Below, piece by piece: positions 38,501-50,301 of a stretch of DNA of 64,000 nucleotides (the first letter of the stretch is position 1; each line of letters begins with the position of its first letter). Origin of the DNA: Cryptomeria japonica (taxonomy: Eukaryota; Streptophyta; Pinopsida; Cupressales; Cupressaceae). Position numbers and translations under genes: made by a program. The DNA lies in the NCBI RefSeq assembly GCF_030272615.1, contig NC_081414.1, forward strand, positions 519,385,185 to 519,449,184, read 5' to 3'. The notes beneath the pieces are model-generated. The model was not told the DNA's origin. It made no database searches and saw only the letters and a program-made list of their open reading frames with translations.

Positions 38501-39722
38501 CCCAACTATAGAAATCCTTCAACCAAACTAAAAAAAAAACAAATTTTGGAATGCAAAATTTTCCTCCAAAAGTCCTCCAAAAATGTTTTTTCAAAAATGC
38601 CCTCCAACAAAAATCCCCCAAAATATTTTCAAACCTAGGTTAAAATGGAAGAATATTTGACCTAATCTCTTATCTTTGAATTTAAAACACTTTCTTTTAA
38701 ATAAAATGGAAAATCATTCTTTTCAAACTATTCAAATATTCTAAACTTGCTTTTCTAATTAGAAAAATCAAAATGCTTTCTCTTTCTCATTTAATTTCTA
38801 ATTTTCTCAATATTACAAAACTAACATTTATATTTCAAAATATTAATGAGGGTAAAATATTTTTAATTAAAATAAAATCCCAAAATCAATCTTTCATACT
38901 ATATCAAATATATATATATATATATATAAATTTGCTTTTCTAATTAAAATTGATTTTCTTAAATAATTGAAATTAACCTTTCTATTCCAAAATGCAAAAG
39001 AGATTAAATTATTTCTATTTTGAATAAATTTAAATCTTTCCTTTCAAAATGCATAAACTGAATATATTCATTATTTAAAATTAACCATTAAATTGAACTT
39101 GCTACGAACATGAATAGAGCAATTTTTAATTAATGATTAATCACATAAAAGAAACCTATTTAATTTAATTCCTTAATTAAAATGTGTAAGCACACATTAA
39201 ATCAAATTAAATACTTAGGATTAAATACTCAATTTTACCACACGCAAAGCATGCAACCTAAGAAAGCCAACCAGATACACGATATGCAAGCCCAAACAAA
39301 AAGGAAAACCAACGAACAACTGACGACGCTTACTTGAGCACAACTAGGGTAAAATGAGGGTTTTACGACCACCTAATCCAAACTCTAAGGACCAAAGAGG
39401 TACAATCAAACCTACGAATCCAGGTGAAGATGAACCTCACACCTAGGTGGTACTATACCTGCAATCTTCTGCAACCATGAGTCATACAAGCATATATATA
39501 TATAATGAAAGTGTTAAAGCCCAAGATTAATAACATGAATTAGGAGAACAAATAAACTTACATAAAAATTGATGTGAAAGTGCATTAATAGGTACGCACA
39601 ATAATCATAATATCTTACTACAACATTACATAATGGTAAATCAACCACCCAAGAATGCCACATAAAAAAGTCAACCAAGATCAAACAGGTTTTACAAAGC
39701 TGACTAGGGTAGGGGCACTACA
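35544..39722 (-). repeat. 5' LTR of LARD-R (4179 bp)
   Basis: Minus strand, TGTAGTGCCCC at 39722 to GGGGCATTACA at 35544. It lacks the GC-rich 40-bp island of LARD-1; near the comparable place it has a 74-bp tandem duplication. Long AT-rich stretches hold no gene. Confidence 0.9.
38380..38527. repeat. 74-bp tandem duplication in LARD-R 5' LTR
   Basis: Two adjacent copies beginning CTGGTTAAGCTTTCTTGGAT at 38380 and 38454, differing at only a few bases. Confidence 0.9.
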
Positions 39723-39724
39723 AT

Positions 39725-40560
39725 GCCCCCTCTGGCAATCCCTAATACTTTCACATCCCCTTTGGAAATAGAAATACTCACACATGAGATCCCATCCAGT
39801 GTCACAAAGTGTGTAACAACTCCATCTGTAAGATCGCTCAAACATCATTTTCTTTGCAAAAGGAAAAATTGCACTTAGAAAATGAAAAGGCTTCATACTC
39901 TTCTACCAATTCGATCACCACCTTGTTGCATTTATAGTCAAACAATACTTTATCAATTAGTGCCTATTCTTGAAACATCATCACTCTGGTGTTCTCAACT
40001 TACTCTGCCAGCTATGGACACTAGAATCTATGCACATCACATCTATTGTAATCTCCTGTCAAGGTTCATCTGATGCGAGTGATTTTATCCTGATTTAATT
40101 CTTCCATGGGTGTACATTCTTCTGCTTTAGGATCTCTGCCAACAAACAAATCTTTGAATTCATAAGAGAAATCGTGATCAATCACACTTGAACTGGAAGC
40201 TTATCCATATCTTCTAACTTCATCTAAGATATTGTCCTCACCTTGTCTAATCAGTCCCGAATCGACAAGTCTGAATTCCATTCATTCTTCCCTTTCCTAT
40301 GAGCTATGATCGGTGCCTCCAAAATCCCTCCTAACTTCTCATTTAAAACTCAACCATAGATCTCATCCAACTCGGCAAATCTAATGGTCATTATTTGTCG
40401 ACTTAGCACTTTAACTTTGCATCTATATCTATGGACCCAAAAATCCTGACTAAGAAATACCATGTCATCGTTCGACCAAGCTCTGTCAGTGGCCCCACCG
40501 TAGGTCTTCCTGATCAACCTAGGACACGTGTCATCATCTTGTGATGTCGCGGTTCATAAT
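39725..40560 (-). pseudogene. Unidentified decayed coding relic
   Basis: I do not recognise the family. On the minus strand a frame with protein-like composition runs from about 40560 to the LARD-R junction, broken by about seven stops and a frameshift near 40275. Readable blocks are DRAWSNDDMVFLSQDFWVHR, MTIRFAELDEIYG, VLNEKLGGILEAPIIAHRKG, DHDFSYEFKDLFVGRD and VIELVEEYEAFSFSKC. No RT, integrase, protease or zinc-knuckle motif is visible. It may be a gag or accessory ORF of an old retroelement, or a captured cellular gene. LARD-R insertion at 39722 cuts it, so more of it may lie left of the window. Confidence 0.5.
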
Positions 40561-43500
40561 CTCCCTTGCTATGTCCATCGCGGGAATACAAGGGCCATCA
40601 AATTTGTTCAAACTTTACCGCTTAGCATACTGCCAGTTAACTCTTCTAGGAATTAAAAGTCGAGCACCTTTTACCTCAGGATAAAACATCTCTGTTTATT
40701 CTGAGCACATGCAAATTAAAAGGACTTCTAGTATCTTGACCTTTACCAGTTGTGAACTAGTAACACAATGCTCCCGGCTGGTTACATTGCCAACCCTGTC
40801 GGTTTTCGTCAATAACACATGACACAATCTCGCAATGCCGCAGTCATTAAAATCCTCACATGTTTGATCATGAGGAAGCGCTAGCCATTGGATCCATCCT
40901 GTCTTTTAGCAATCAGTGGGAGTATTTAGGACTCTTCAAACTTGGGAAAATACAAGCATGGGCACAAATGTTTAAAAGGAAAACTGGTACTAGGAAATTT
41001 CACATGGATGACTTAGGGAAATACATTATTTCACAACTTAGTTGATCATCACTTAACACTTTAGGGAATGAAATGTCCCCACACATGGAAAGGGTACCCT
41101 TGGCCTTAAGTGGAAAAAAGTAACATTAGGATATATCATTGCTAGGAATTTCTTCACAAAATGAGCTAAAAATTTGATAAACCCTAAGCCCTAGACCTTG
41201 GATCATTCACATAGGATACAAGTAAAACCTGAAAATCAATGTTTTGAGCTCAAAAATTGAAGATTTCATGCAATCAATTTTCAAAGCAATCAGTGTGGAG
41301 GGGAAAAAGAAAGACCGGGTGATTAGGACCTAATTCCACTTTTGCAAACACATTGGGAATACGAAAGAACCTAGGGAGATAGATCATTTTGGATAATTCT
41401 TGTGAGAAAGAGAGAGCCAAGGATTATCTCTTAGGGTTTCTATTCCTCTTGTTGTATATGAAGAGAAGATGTGAAAAATAGGGTGTGATTGATCAACTAG
41501 ACTAGGAGGTGAACAATGAAGCATATATGAACTAAAATTGCGGAAACTTGTTGGACTAAAACTGAGATACTGAAAGAAGAGAAGGGGGAGGAATTTTAAT
41601 GTGTACCTAGTGTTGAGAAATGAGCTAAACTAACCTAGATAGGGGTACTACTCCTTAGTCATGTTTTGTCTGATAGGGCGCTGCAACTAAGAGACTTCAA
41701 ACTCAAGGTCCTGAGCTTCCACCCTACCAAATTTCACTTGAAAGTGGGGGGAATAGGGTCCCATGCCCCTATCTTGGGTAGGAGCAAGGCACCATGCCCC
41801 TCTCGTTGATGATTTTGGGCAAATCTTAGAGTTACAACTATGTCTATGCCTTCTGATGATCCTGAAACCTACAATTCTGCTCATGCACCCACACTTGCAA
41901 CTCAAAGGAGGGGGTTTGGGTGGCTATATGGGGTTTTGCCTTAGTCAAACCCTTGTTTTGGTGATTTTTACCTCAATAAATAGCTAATATTTATAGTAAA
42001 ATGGTGTCTGCAGGAATCTTGTGTGTGTGTAAGACCCTAAAATGATGAATGCAAAAAATCTAAAGTAACCCTATGCTTTAAAGAGTAAACCCTAAATGCT
42101 TGAAATTGACAAAGTAAATGCTATAAATCAATGATGCAAAATGAACTAAATAATAAATGTAAATTTTCAAATTGATTTAATGAAGCTCATAAAAAGACAT
42201 GAAAACAACATGAAATCATACCCAACCCCAAGGGAGGGGTACGAGCCAATCTTCAATCGATGATATCCTATTGATATCCTACATATTCAAAAGCCTCCAA
42301 TTGATGAAAGGATTCTTGATGAATTCTTGATAGATGTTGTTGAATGTTGTTGAAGACTCTAAAAGACCTTCTCTTTCACTGCATAGAAGGTTCCTTGTGA
42401 TCACTAGCTCTTAGCCCCCAAAACTTTCCTTGGAACCTTCCAATGAAGAAAGAGAGATCTTATGTATGAAACCCTCGATATTAATTTTTTCTATAGGCCA
42501 ACCTAGGATTTGAATTTTCCACCAATTTATTAGGGTTAAGCATTATAATATCATTGAATTATGCTCTCAAAAATTTGAGAAAAATGTTGGGAACCATGTG
42601 TAAGCTACACATGGTCCGACCAACCTTTTTAGGGCCATTAGATATGATTATATTAGAGTGAATCCCAAAGTTACATCTGATTTGAAGATGTTTTGATATG
42701 TGAAATCGGGTCTTAAAGGTCAAAATAAGACATAATTAGGGTTTATGATTTAAAGATTTATTGGAGGAATAAAATTAAAAGGGGCACACTTAGGGTAAAG
42801 GATCCAATTTTATGATGTGGGGAGTGATGAAATATGACTTTAGATTTAATTAAATTAATTAATTAAATGCTTAAAGGGAAATTACAATGCAAGATGAAAA
42901 CACACTAACATAGGTGCTAAAACAAGCATGTAATTGTACCACCCTAGCAAGGGTTTACAATTTACAATGCTACATTTAGCCCCTACTTTAGTGGTCATAT
43001 GAAACCGCGTGCATATGGAAGATAAAGTAAAGAAAATTAATCATTAATGAAAAAGGATATATCCACAAGTTGTCAATCGAAGCCCCCAATGATATCTGTA
43101 GTACATAGTTAGGACCCACACCCTACAAAACCACATGTTAGATAAAATCACAAAATAACCTAAATTCTTACGAATGAAGGTGATGAAAATTAGAGGGTAG
43201 CTATATGCCCCCCTATTTCAGCTTGCTAATTTAGTGAGTTGAAATAGGGTATCATGTTTACCACATCGAATTGTGAAAGAAGATTGATGAAAAATGCTCA
43301 CAAGAAGATTTGATACAAGATCAAAAACTAACGGAGAATCATTTGGTAAGAAAGAAGACTAAATCTCAATTCCAACACAACAAAGAGTGTGAGGATTTGA
43401 GAGCTCTCTAACACAAGATGAAAGATTTAAATGGAAACAGATGATAAATGACAAATGATATGCAAGAGATATAATCCAACAAAGAATGTCACTCCATAAA

Positions 43501-43750
43501 AGAAACTGGAAAAGAATGGAGGATTGAAATGAAATAAATAGAGATTATCAACACTCTTCTAAAAGAAGGCAAGAGATCCTCATCAGGGACATCCACATTC
43601 ACAAAATAGAAGGGTTTATTATAAAAGATACTACTCAATGAAGAAAATACATTGATGAATGATCAAAGGTTTCCAACACCAAGGACGAGGTCCCAATTAA
43701 GGATATGTACTTAAGATCCCCATTAGAGATGATTATTCCATTATGAGAGA
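40561..43750. other. Intergenic or eroded repeat, no gene seen
   Basis: AT-rich with GC-richer patches near 41640-41930. The short frames (for example 41687-41905) have no motif. A possible eroded minus-strand LTR start TGTAGCATTG lies at 42965-42974 with a weak purine tract to its right, and a minus-strand TATAAATA lies at 41988-41995. A long imperfect palindrome is at 43211-43249. Confidence 0.5.
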
Positions 43751-44030
43751 AGGAATTCAAATATGAATACACCTCTACAATCAATAAGAAATCCTTATAG
43801 AGGACACTACTTCATAAAGGAGAAATTTAAATCTTAAGAAGGAGAGATGTTTGAAATCACTCCTTCCCCCATGTATAGGGAGAAGAGATGAGGAATTCAA
43901 ATATGAATACACCTCTACAATCAATAAGAAATCCTTATAGAGGACACTACTTCATAAAGGGGAAATTTAAATCTTAAAAAGGAGAGAGTTTTGAAATCAC
44001 TCTTTCCCCCATTTATAGGGAGAAGAGATG
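43751..44030. repeat. 140-bp tandem duplication
   Basis: Two adjacent 140-bp copies, each starting AGGAATTCAAATATG (43751 and 43891) and ending AGAAGAGATG, with a few substitutions between them. Confidence 0.93.
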
Positions 44031-45923
44031 AGATAGAAATAGGCTATTATGTTGCTTCAAAAAGTATGATTGCATGAAAAATTGTACCATCATGAATGAC
44101 AATGAGCCCCAGTAAGTGAGCTACCAATATCACATAATGATGAGCAACATAATAGCCATTAATGTTATTTAAAAACATGATATATTGAATGAGGTATTTG
44201 AATATGACATGCTATATGCTCTACTATAAGTCAGATTAAAAACATGTATAATATGATGAATGTTCAAAAGTCTTTAGAAAGAGAGAAGTTTATAGGAGAA
44301 GAATAGGCCACTAAGTCATACTTTTCTTGCACATAAGAAATATTAGGAGAGGGATAAGTGTAATTCATTAGAGCCTTACTCCTAGAAGAAGGGAATTTAG
44401 AATGAGTAGAAGATAAAGCCTCATAAGTGGGATTAGAAATATCTTGAGGAGATTCATAAAGATATTTGTTCATCACCAAGATTTGTAAAGACAAAACATT
44501 CTAAATTTAATAATAAAATCAAATACTCTTTATTCTTAAATAAACTCATAATTCCTTTAATAAGTCTATTTTCTTCCACTATTTCATCCTTAAGTACAAA
44601 TGATCATTTCAATGATATCACAATTAAACAACGAATTTCTTAAAGAGATAAAGATTATTTATTCAATAAGAATATGTAAGTAGTATCACAATCATATCTA
44701 CGTACAATACTTAGGCATTTCAAATGCCTAAAGTTCATATAACAAGATAAATATAAAGTAAAGGGTGAGATACGTCCATTGATCTACAATCCAAAGCTAT
44801 CTTCAATAAAATATTTAGAATTAAAGATGACAACAAGATTCAAGTGCTTTTTCCACCCAACCTTGAAGCTTACACTTCCCCGAAATTCTTGGTCAATCAA
44901 GAATACCCGACCCTGCACAAATTTCTTAGCAAAAAGAATTCGATAGACAAGATTGAATTTGGTGCATGCCTATAATGATAAATGCATTTTCATTTTTATA
45001 ATTCCATTAAGAAACAAGAAAGATCAATCAAGGATATGGTAGAGAGCATAAATAAATCAATCTATTTTAATGGTCAATAAGTTACTCGACCGAGTATAAT
45101 GCCATGCATATAAATAAAAGGTAGTTTGGAAAATAAAAATATTCTCTCTATGATTCCACATTCGACATGCGTCTAGAAAGGTAAATTTCCCCGAAACACA
45201 AACATATCTTATCTTCTCTAATGTTCATATCAAACTTAGAATAAATATATAGATGAGAATCTTTCATTTTTCAATTCTAGCTTTCTATTTCTCGCATGAT
45301 GAAAAATACAATGTTAAAGAAGAAAATATTTCGTTAAATAGATATAGAAAGAAACAATATATCATTTACAACCAATTATATCTGACAAGAAAATAATCCT
45401 TCATGGACAAACAAATATATATTCGAAAAGAGAACAATCTTTCACTTCTATCTTTTCTAGTAAATCAAAGACAAGAACTAAAATAAGAAGGTGTAATCCA
45501 TGTATGTATATTTACATATAAATGAATAGAATATGAGTACACATTCTTTCTTCAACCAACATATTAAATTTAATACTAACATATGTTTTCTATGATTTAT
45601 GAATTCAACTATCTAAATTCAGTAAATTTTCTACAACGAGTATTAAGTAAGATGACATTTCATAATGCACATACCTATATGGCTTCTTCAAAAGAAATCT
45701 CAAAATAAATTTTCATGTCTTCTAATGCATAAACTAATTAAAAGTTTAACTCTTTCTTCATTAGTGATCTAAAATAAAAAATTCTCAAGATAATTCTATT
45801 CTTATTGTATAAATATATATTAAACTATTGCTCAAATAAGAGCCTACCTCTGAAATATGATCAATGATAACCTTCCCCAAATTTGTCTGCAATACATCTA
45901 GATTCCAATCCTTTTCCCCTCTA
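44031..45923. other. AT-rich intergenic sequence, no feature seen
   Basis: No frame above chance, no retroelement motif and no repeat that I can relate to the rest of the window. Confidence 0.5.
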
Positions 45924-47326
45924 TGTAATACCCCACCAGGAACCCCAAAGGAATAACCACACATCTAGGCAACTAAGGGTGACATTATTTTTTTAAAAGT
46001 ATAATTCACATTAAGTGCATTAATTACTACATTGCACAATAATAACACAAGTGGAAGACTAACACAAGAATTCCTAAAGGGTTACCAATGAAGAATTAAA
46101 TGAAAGGTTAAATTCCAAAATTAAGATTAATCCAATTAACCAACAATTACTCATTGAACATAATAAACTATATATATAAATAGATTACACCATTAAATAT
46201 TGAAAGGATAATAATATAATTTTCTCTTCAATAAAGCGTTTGCATGAATGATAAGGATAACTGATAAAATAACATTCAATAACTTAATATTACATTGATC
46301 CTCAAATACATGGCTCTCAATAATATATGAACAACTTAGATCATTGTCAATTACAAGGTTACATCAATTCATTAATACAAATGACCACATAGGTCTAAAA
46401 AGTACAATAATCTCCAACATGAGATAATGCATGAGTTACGAACCATAGGAACATCTATGAAGACAATCCTCGCATGAAGGTATAAACAAGAACATCCGAT
46501 TGGAAGTGGCACTACCACTCGACCATGTCATCCCAAAATGGAATCACCCCACCATGCTAGGAGATAGTAGAGGACCCTCAAGCAAGCATAAGCAAGACAT
46601 GGATGATAGTACAATATGACTCCACAATACTCCAGGTGACTCGACATCACAATAAAATAGTGACCCTAATGAGAGAGTGTCATCACATAGCTTATGATGG
46701 TTACCCTAGGTAGGCCTCCATAGGTCTCGACCCCCATCCTGGGTTATCCTGGTAACCTTTCTCGAACTTGCATTGCCATCTAAGTCTCATGTGGACCCTA
46801 CCAACCCTTCGTGAAGACAAGGTGGTTGGTTTACTATTTGAGGCCTTCCCACTACATCTTGAGCCTATACGAGCACTCAACCATGTGCGGAGTACAATAT
46901 CTTAATTAATATTAAAAACTATCCACCCCGTAATCAGTTATTATGTTATCACTTATTATTTGACTTTTGAGGGGTTATCCTACCAACCACTTCAGGTGTG
47001 GCCCCCACTCAAAAGCCACTCTCTCATAGGACACTAAACAAACATGGTCAATATACGATGACCCTATGGCGAAACAGACAACCATAACACCACTATCCAA
47101 AATACAAGTGGCAAAAAAAAAAGACTTACTAACCCTTGGTTAACCATAAGGAATAAGAACTACATGGTAAAGACAACGAGGTCATAATACATCACTTGGT
47201 CAAGAGATACAAAATACGCCACAACAGGATGACTTAACAAAGATGAGAAATAACCACCAATTAAACCCTTTGGAAGAAAAGCTAGTTTTACTAAGTTTGA
47301 CCACAACCAATCTTTGAGAATAACAT

Positions 47327-47700
47327 CATATACACTTGAAATTTCATCAATTGAAAATTAAATAAAACACCCTATATTTAATACTTCATTCTAAAACGTC
47401 ATTCAATTCTATTTATTTCCAATACAATATTCCAAGCAAGATAATAAAATCCATATTAAATATTGAACAATTAAAATATGTTTTCTATTTCTAAATAAAT
47501 CTAATTTATCAATCATATACACTTGAAATTTCATCAATTGAAAATTAAATAAAACACCCTATATTTAATACTTCATTCTAAAACGTCATTCAATTCTATT
47601 TATTTCCAATACAATATTCCAAGCAAGATAATAAAATCCATATTAAATATTGAACAATTAAAATATGTTTTCTATTTCTAAATAAATCTAATTTATCAAT
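47327..47700. repeat. 187-bp tandem duplication in LTR H
   Basis: Copies at 47327-47513 and 47514-47700 look identical by eye, each starting CATATACACTTGAAATTTC. Either a very recent event or an assembly artefact. Confidence 0.93.
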
Positions 47701-47738
47701 TAGATTCCATAACTAAAGCCTTGATTGACTAGAAAAAT

Positions 47739-47739
<1 letters not shown>

Positions 47740-47791
<52 letters not shown>

Positions 47792-47820
47792 AATATTATA
47801 TATATATAAATATTTACAAA
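47740..47820. repeat. AT-rich microsatellite in LTR H
   Basis: TATA and ATAT runs with short interruptions, adjacent to the GC-rich array in the same LTR. Confidence 0.9.
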
Positions 47821-47957
47821 GGAATTTAATATAAATAAAATTTAAAACTAACATATAAGTTAATCACACTAAAATATATAGCGAACACCATTTTCTTTTC
47901 ATGTGTCGCGAAGGGGATAAAACAATGGCATGGTGGTGGCCTAAGCCTACCCACGGG

Positions 47958-48141
47958 TAGTGCTCCTACCGAAAGGTAGCAAATACTACCAACCAATAGT
48001 GCTGCTACCTCGCAATAGCAGTCACTACCGACCAGTAGTGCTGCTACCTTGCAGTACCAGTCACTACCGACCAATAGTGCTGCTACCTTGTGGTAGCAAT
48101 CACTACCGACAGGTTCTACCTCGCAGTAGCAGACACTACCG
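47958..48141. repeat. 39-bp tandem array, GC-rich, in LTR H
   Basis: Units start with TAGTGCTGCTACC at 47958 (variant), 47997, 48036 and 48075, followed by a shortened copy near 48114. Each unit holds inverted motifs such as GGTAG and CTACC. Because 39 is a multiple of three, both strands show open frames with 13-residue repeats; these are by-products of the array. Confidence 0.9.
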
Positions 48142-49250
48142 TCCCACATGGTGGGACTAGCCAGCCACGTGGGCTTAATTCAATATTTTATTTTTGTTAA
48201 TTTTCATTAAAAAAATTCAACCATTAACACTACACAAAATCACTGGGAACAAAATATAGTGAGCAGCAAAGTTTGAAAAGAATTATTTTCAACAAGAAAT
48301 TCTGTCAAACAAGAAAAATATAAAAGACCCAATTACAAATATCTTGGGCAACACTCCAAGAATTTTAAGGAATAAGAGACGATTTGGTTCATTTGTTGAT
48401 TTCTTCACATAGAGGAAGAATTTTCCATCCAACAAAGAGGGAAAAATTGACAAAATTTTGCTAGCATAACCCCCAAATTTGGACAAATAGAAACTCACAA
48501 ACAGAAAACAAATTCCATTCCATACCAAAATTTAATGGAGGAAATAATCAAAAACCAAATATATGCATTAACTTGAAAACACACAGCCAAAAGAAGATTG
48601 GAAAAACTCTTCAACAAAACAAATTGAAATGAAATTTAATTGAATCCCATAACAAACTACTCCATTATCCAAAACAAGCTTCCCACATGAGTTTCCAACA
48701 GGATTTCACAAATTTAAATCAAACACACAGGAAGAAGGATCAACATTCAAATTTTTTTATTGAAACATAAGAAGAAACTACCCAACCTGCAAAGCAATCT
48801 AGGAAGCAAATTTGTGGAAGAGCTTCAACCTTGCAAACAATTTCCAAATCTAGGTTCCTCCCTCTAAATGAATTTTCAAATTTTGCATTCAAAAATATCC
48901 TCTCTTTCCATGAACTCACAGGAATATATGGAACAAATATTTTCAACCTAAACCTTTTTAGGTTAAAAGTTTTCTCCACCAAAAGAATAAACTATTTAAA
49001 AAGTAAAAGAAATATGATTTACCTTTTCCATGAAACAATTCTTTTTCAACAAAATAAAAATCTAAAAGATAAATAAAAAGGTAAAAAGGGAAATGCCTTT
49101 ATTTTTATTTTTCTTTTTCTTTTTTCCATGAGACTTTAACTCAACATAAGCATTTAAAAATTTAAATAGCTACGCATTTACTTATTTCTTTTCCTAATAT
49201 TTTAATACAACTATAACACAATATATTAAGAAAATTTAACCATTTAAATC

Positions 49251-50080
49251 TGTTAGATTCAATGACAGTCCCAAAGACACTAAGAGGGGGGGGTGAATCA
49301 GTGTCTAACCGGTTAGTTAAATATTTGAACTTATTTATAACTTTGCAACCCAAAACAATGTATTGGTAAACAAAAAATAGTGTAGTAAATAGAAATAACA
49401 GAGATAACATAAATGCACACCACAACACAAGATATTTTAATGAGGAAACCCAGCATGGGAAAAACATCAGTGGGATTTGTGACCTACAATATTTACTCAC
49501 TAGCCAATATGAATAAATACTACTTTAAATAGGGGCTTGCACATGCGGGAAGGCCAAGTGCCTGGAGCACACTGCTCAAAAGAGTCTCACTGACTAAAAA
49601 ATGGATATTTAAATCCAATACAATGTACTGCTCAAAATAGCATCTCAAATGCCTAGTTCAGTACTAGGTTAAGCTCAATCAGATACCTTAACAAAAACTT
49701 TCGTTGTCCACTATATCACCTCATACAATAATCTCCTATTCATTACTATGTTACCATCATACAAAATGACCTATGAGATCTCATATATATGAGTCTTTAC
49801 AATATACCAAGCTAGCTTACAAATAATTAATTACATTTACAATATAATTCATATAAAAGAATTTTTATCCCATGTCGGCCTAAGTGCCGGTATACTTCAT
49901 TTTCGGTGTAATCTAGATGCCAGTGAAAGTGCATGCCGATGTCAGTGCCTGCCAGTGTATGATATCTATGATGTCGGTGCATGTGTAGAAACCTATTGCC
50001 AGTTGGTTGCTAGTTGGTTGCCAGTTGGTTGCCATAAATGACAACATCAACTATTCTCATTAGAGTGTAGAATGCCAACA
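49251..50080 (-). repeat. 3' LTR of copia-M (830 bp)
   Basis: Minus strand TGTTGGCATT at 50080 to GAATCTAACA at 49251. The end block with a C run before TCTTAGTGTC resembles the end of the copia-P LTR at 53145-53184, which suggests related families. Confidence 0.75.
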
Positions 50081-50094
50081 ATCTCCCCCTTTGG
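50081..50094 (-). other. Polypurine tract of copia-M
   Basis: CCAAAGGGGGAGAT on the minus strand directly before the LTR start TGTTGGCATT. Confidence 0.8.
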
Positions 50095-50301
50095 CATTGA
50101 TGGCAACACTCATGAGAAAAATCCAAAACTGCTACCCAAAAAGAAGTGTGCTCCCCCTAAGCAAGTGATCCCCTCTGTGCATTTATTTTCTCCATATTAT
50201 TCCTTATTTCTCTCCATACTACTACTCCCCCTTTGACCTCAATGACAAAGGATGTCAAAAAAGAATCAAAGAATACAAAAATGCTACCTCATCACCTGTA
50301 A

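Larger units (their letters stand above)
30989..39722 (-). mobile_element. LARD-R: third large retrotransposon derivative, 3' LTR truncated by LARD-O
   Basis: A minus-strand element: 5' LTR 35544-39722, tRNA-Met PBS, 3722-bp non-coding internal domain, polypurine tract, and the first 833 bp of the 3' LTR, which is then interrupted by LARD-O. The rest of that LTR should lie beyond the left end of the window. It is diverged from LARD-1 and LARD-O, but its internal length is nearly identical. LTRs begin TGTAGTGCCCC and end GGGGCATTACA. Confidence 0.88.
45924..49250 (-). repeat. LTR H: gypsy-J-related long LTR, start missing
   Basis: Left edge TGTAATACCCC is the minus-strand LTR end. The first kilobases align with the LTR at 56754-61108 (shared blocks such as CAACTAAGGGTGA, GATAGTAGA and CCCTCAAGCAAGC), and more weakly with LARD LTRs. 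No PBS lies to the left, so this is the outer edge of a 3' or solo LTR. The LTR start is not present; the copia fragment at 49251 interrupts it. Confidence 0.78.

Noticed and set aside
47958-48141. CRISPR-like array
   Set aside because: Units are contiguous tandem repeats without unique spacers, in plant retrotransposon DNA.
47826-48149. 13-residue repeat protein on either strand
   Set aside because: Explained by the 39-bp tandem array, whose length is a multiple of three.
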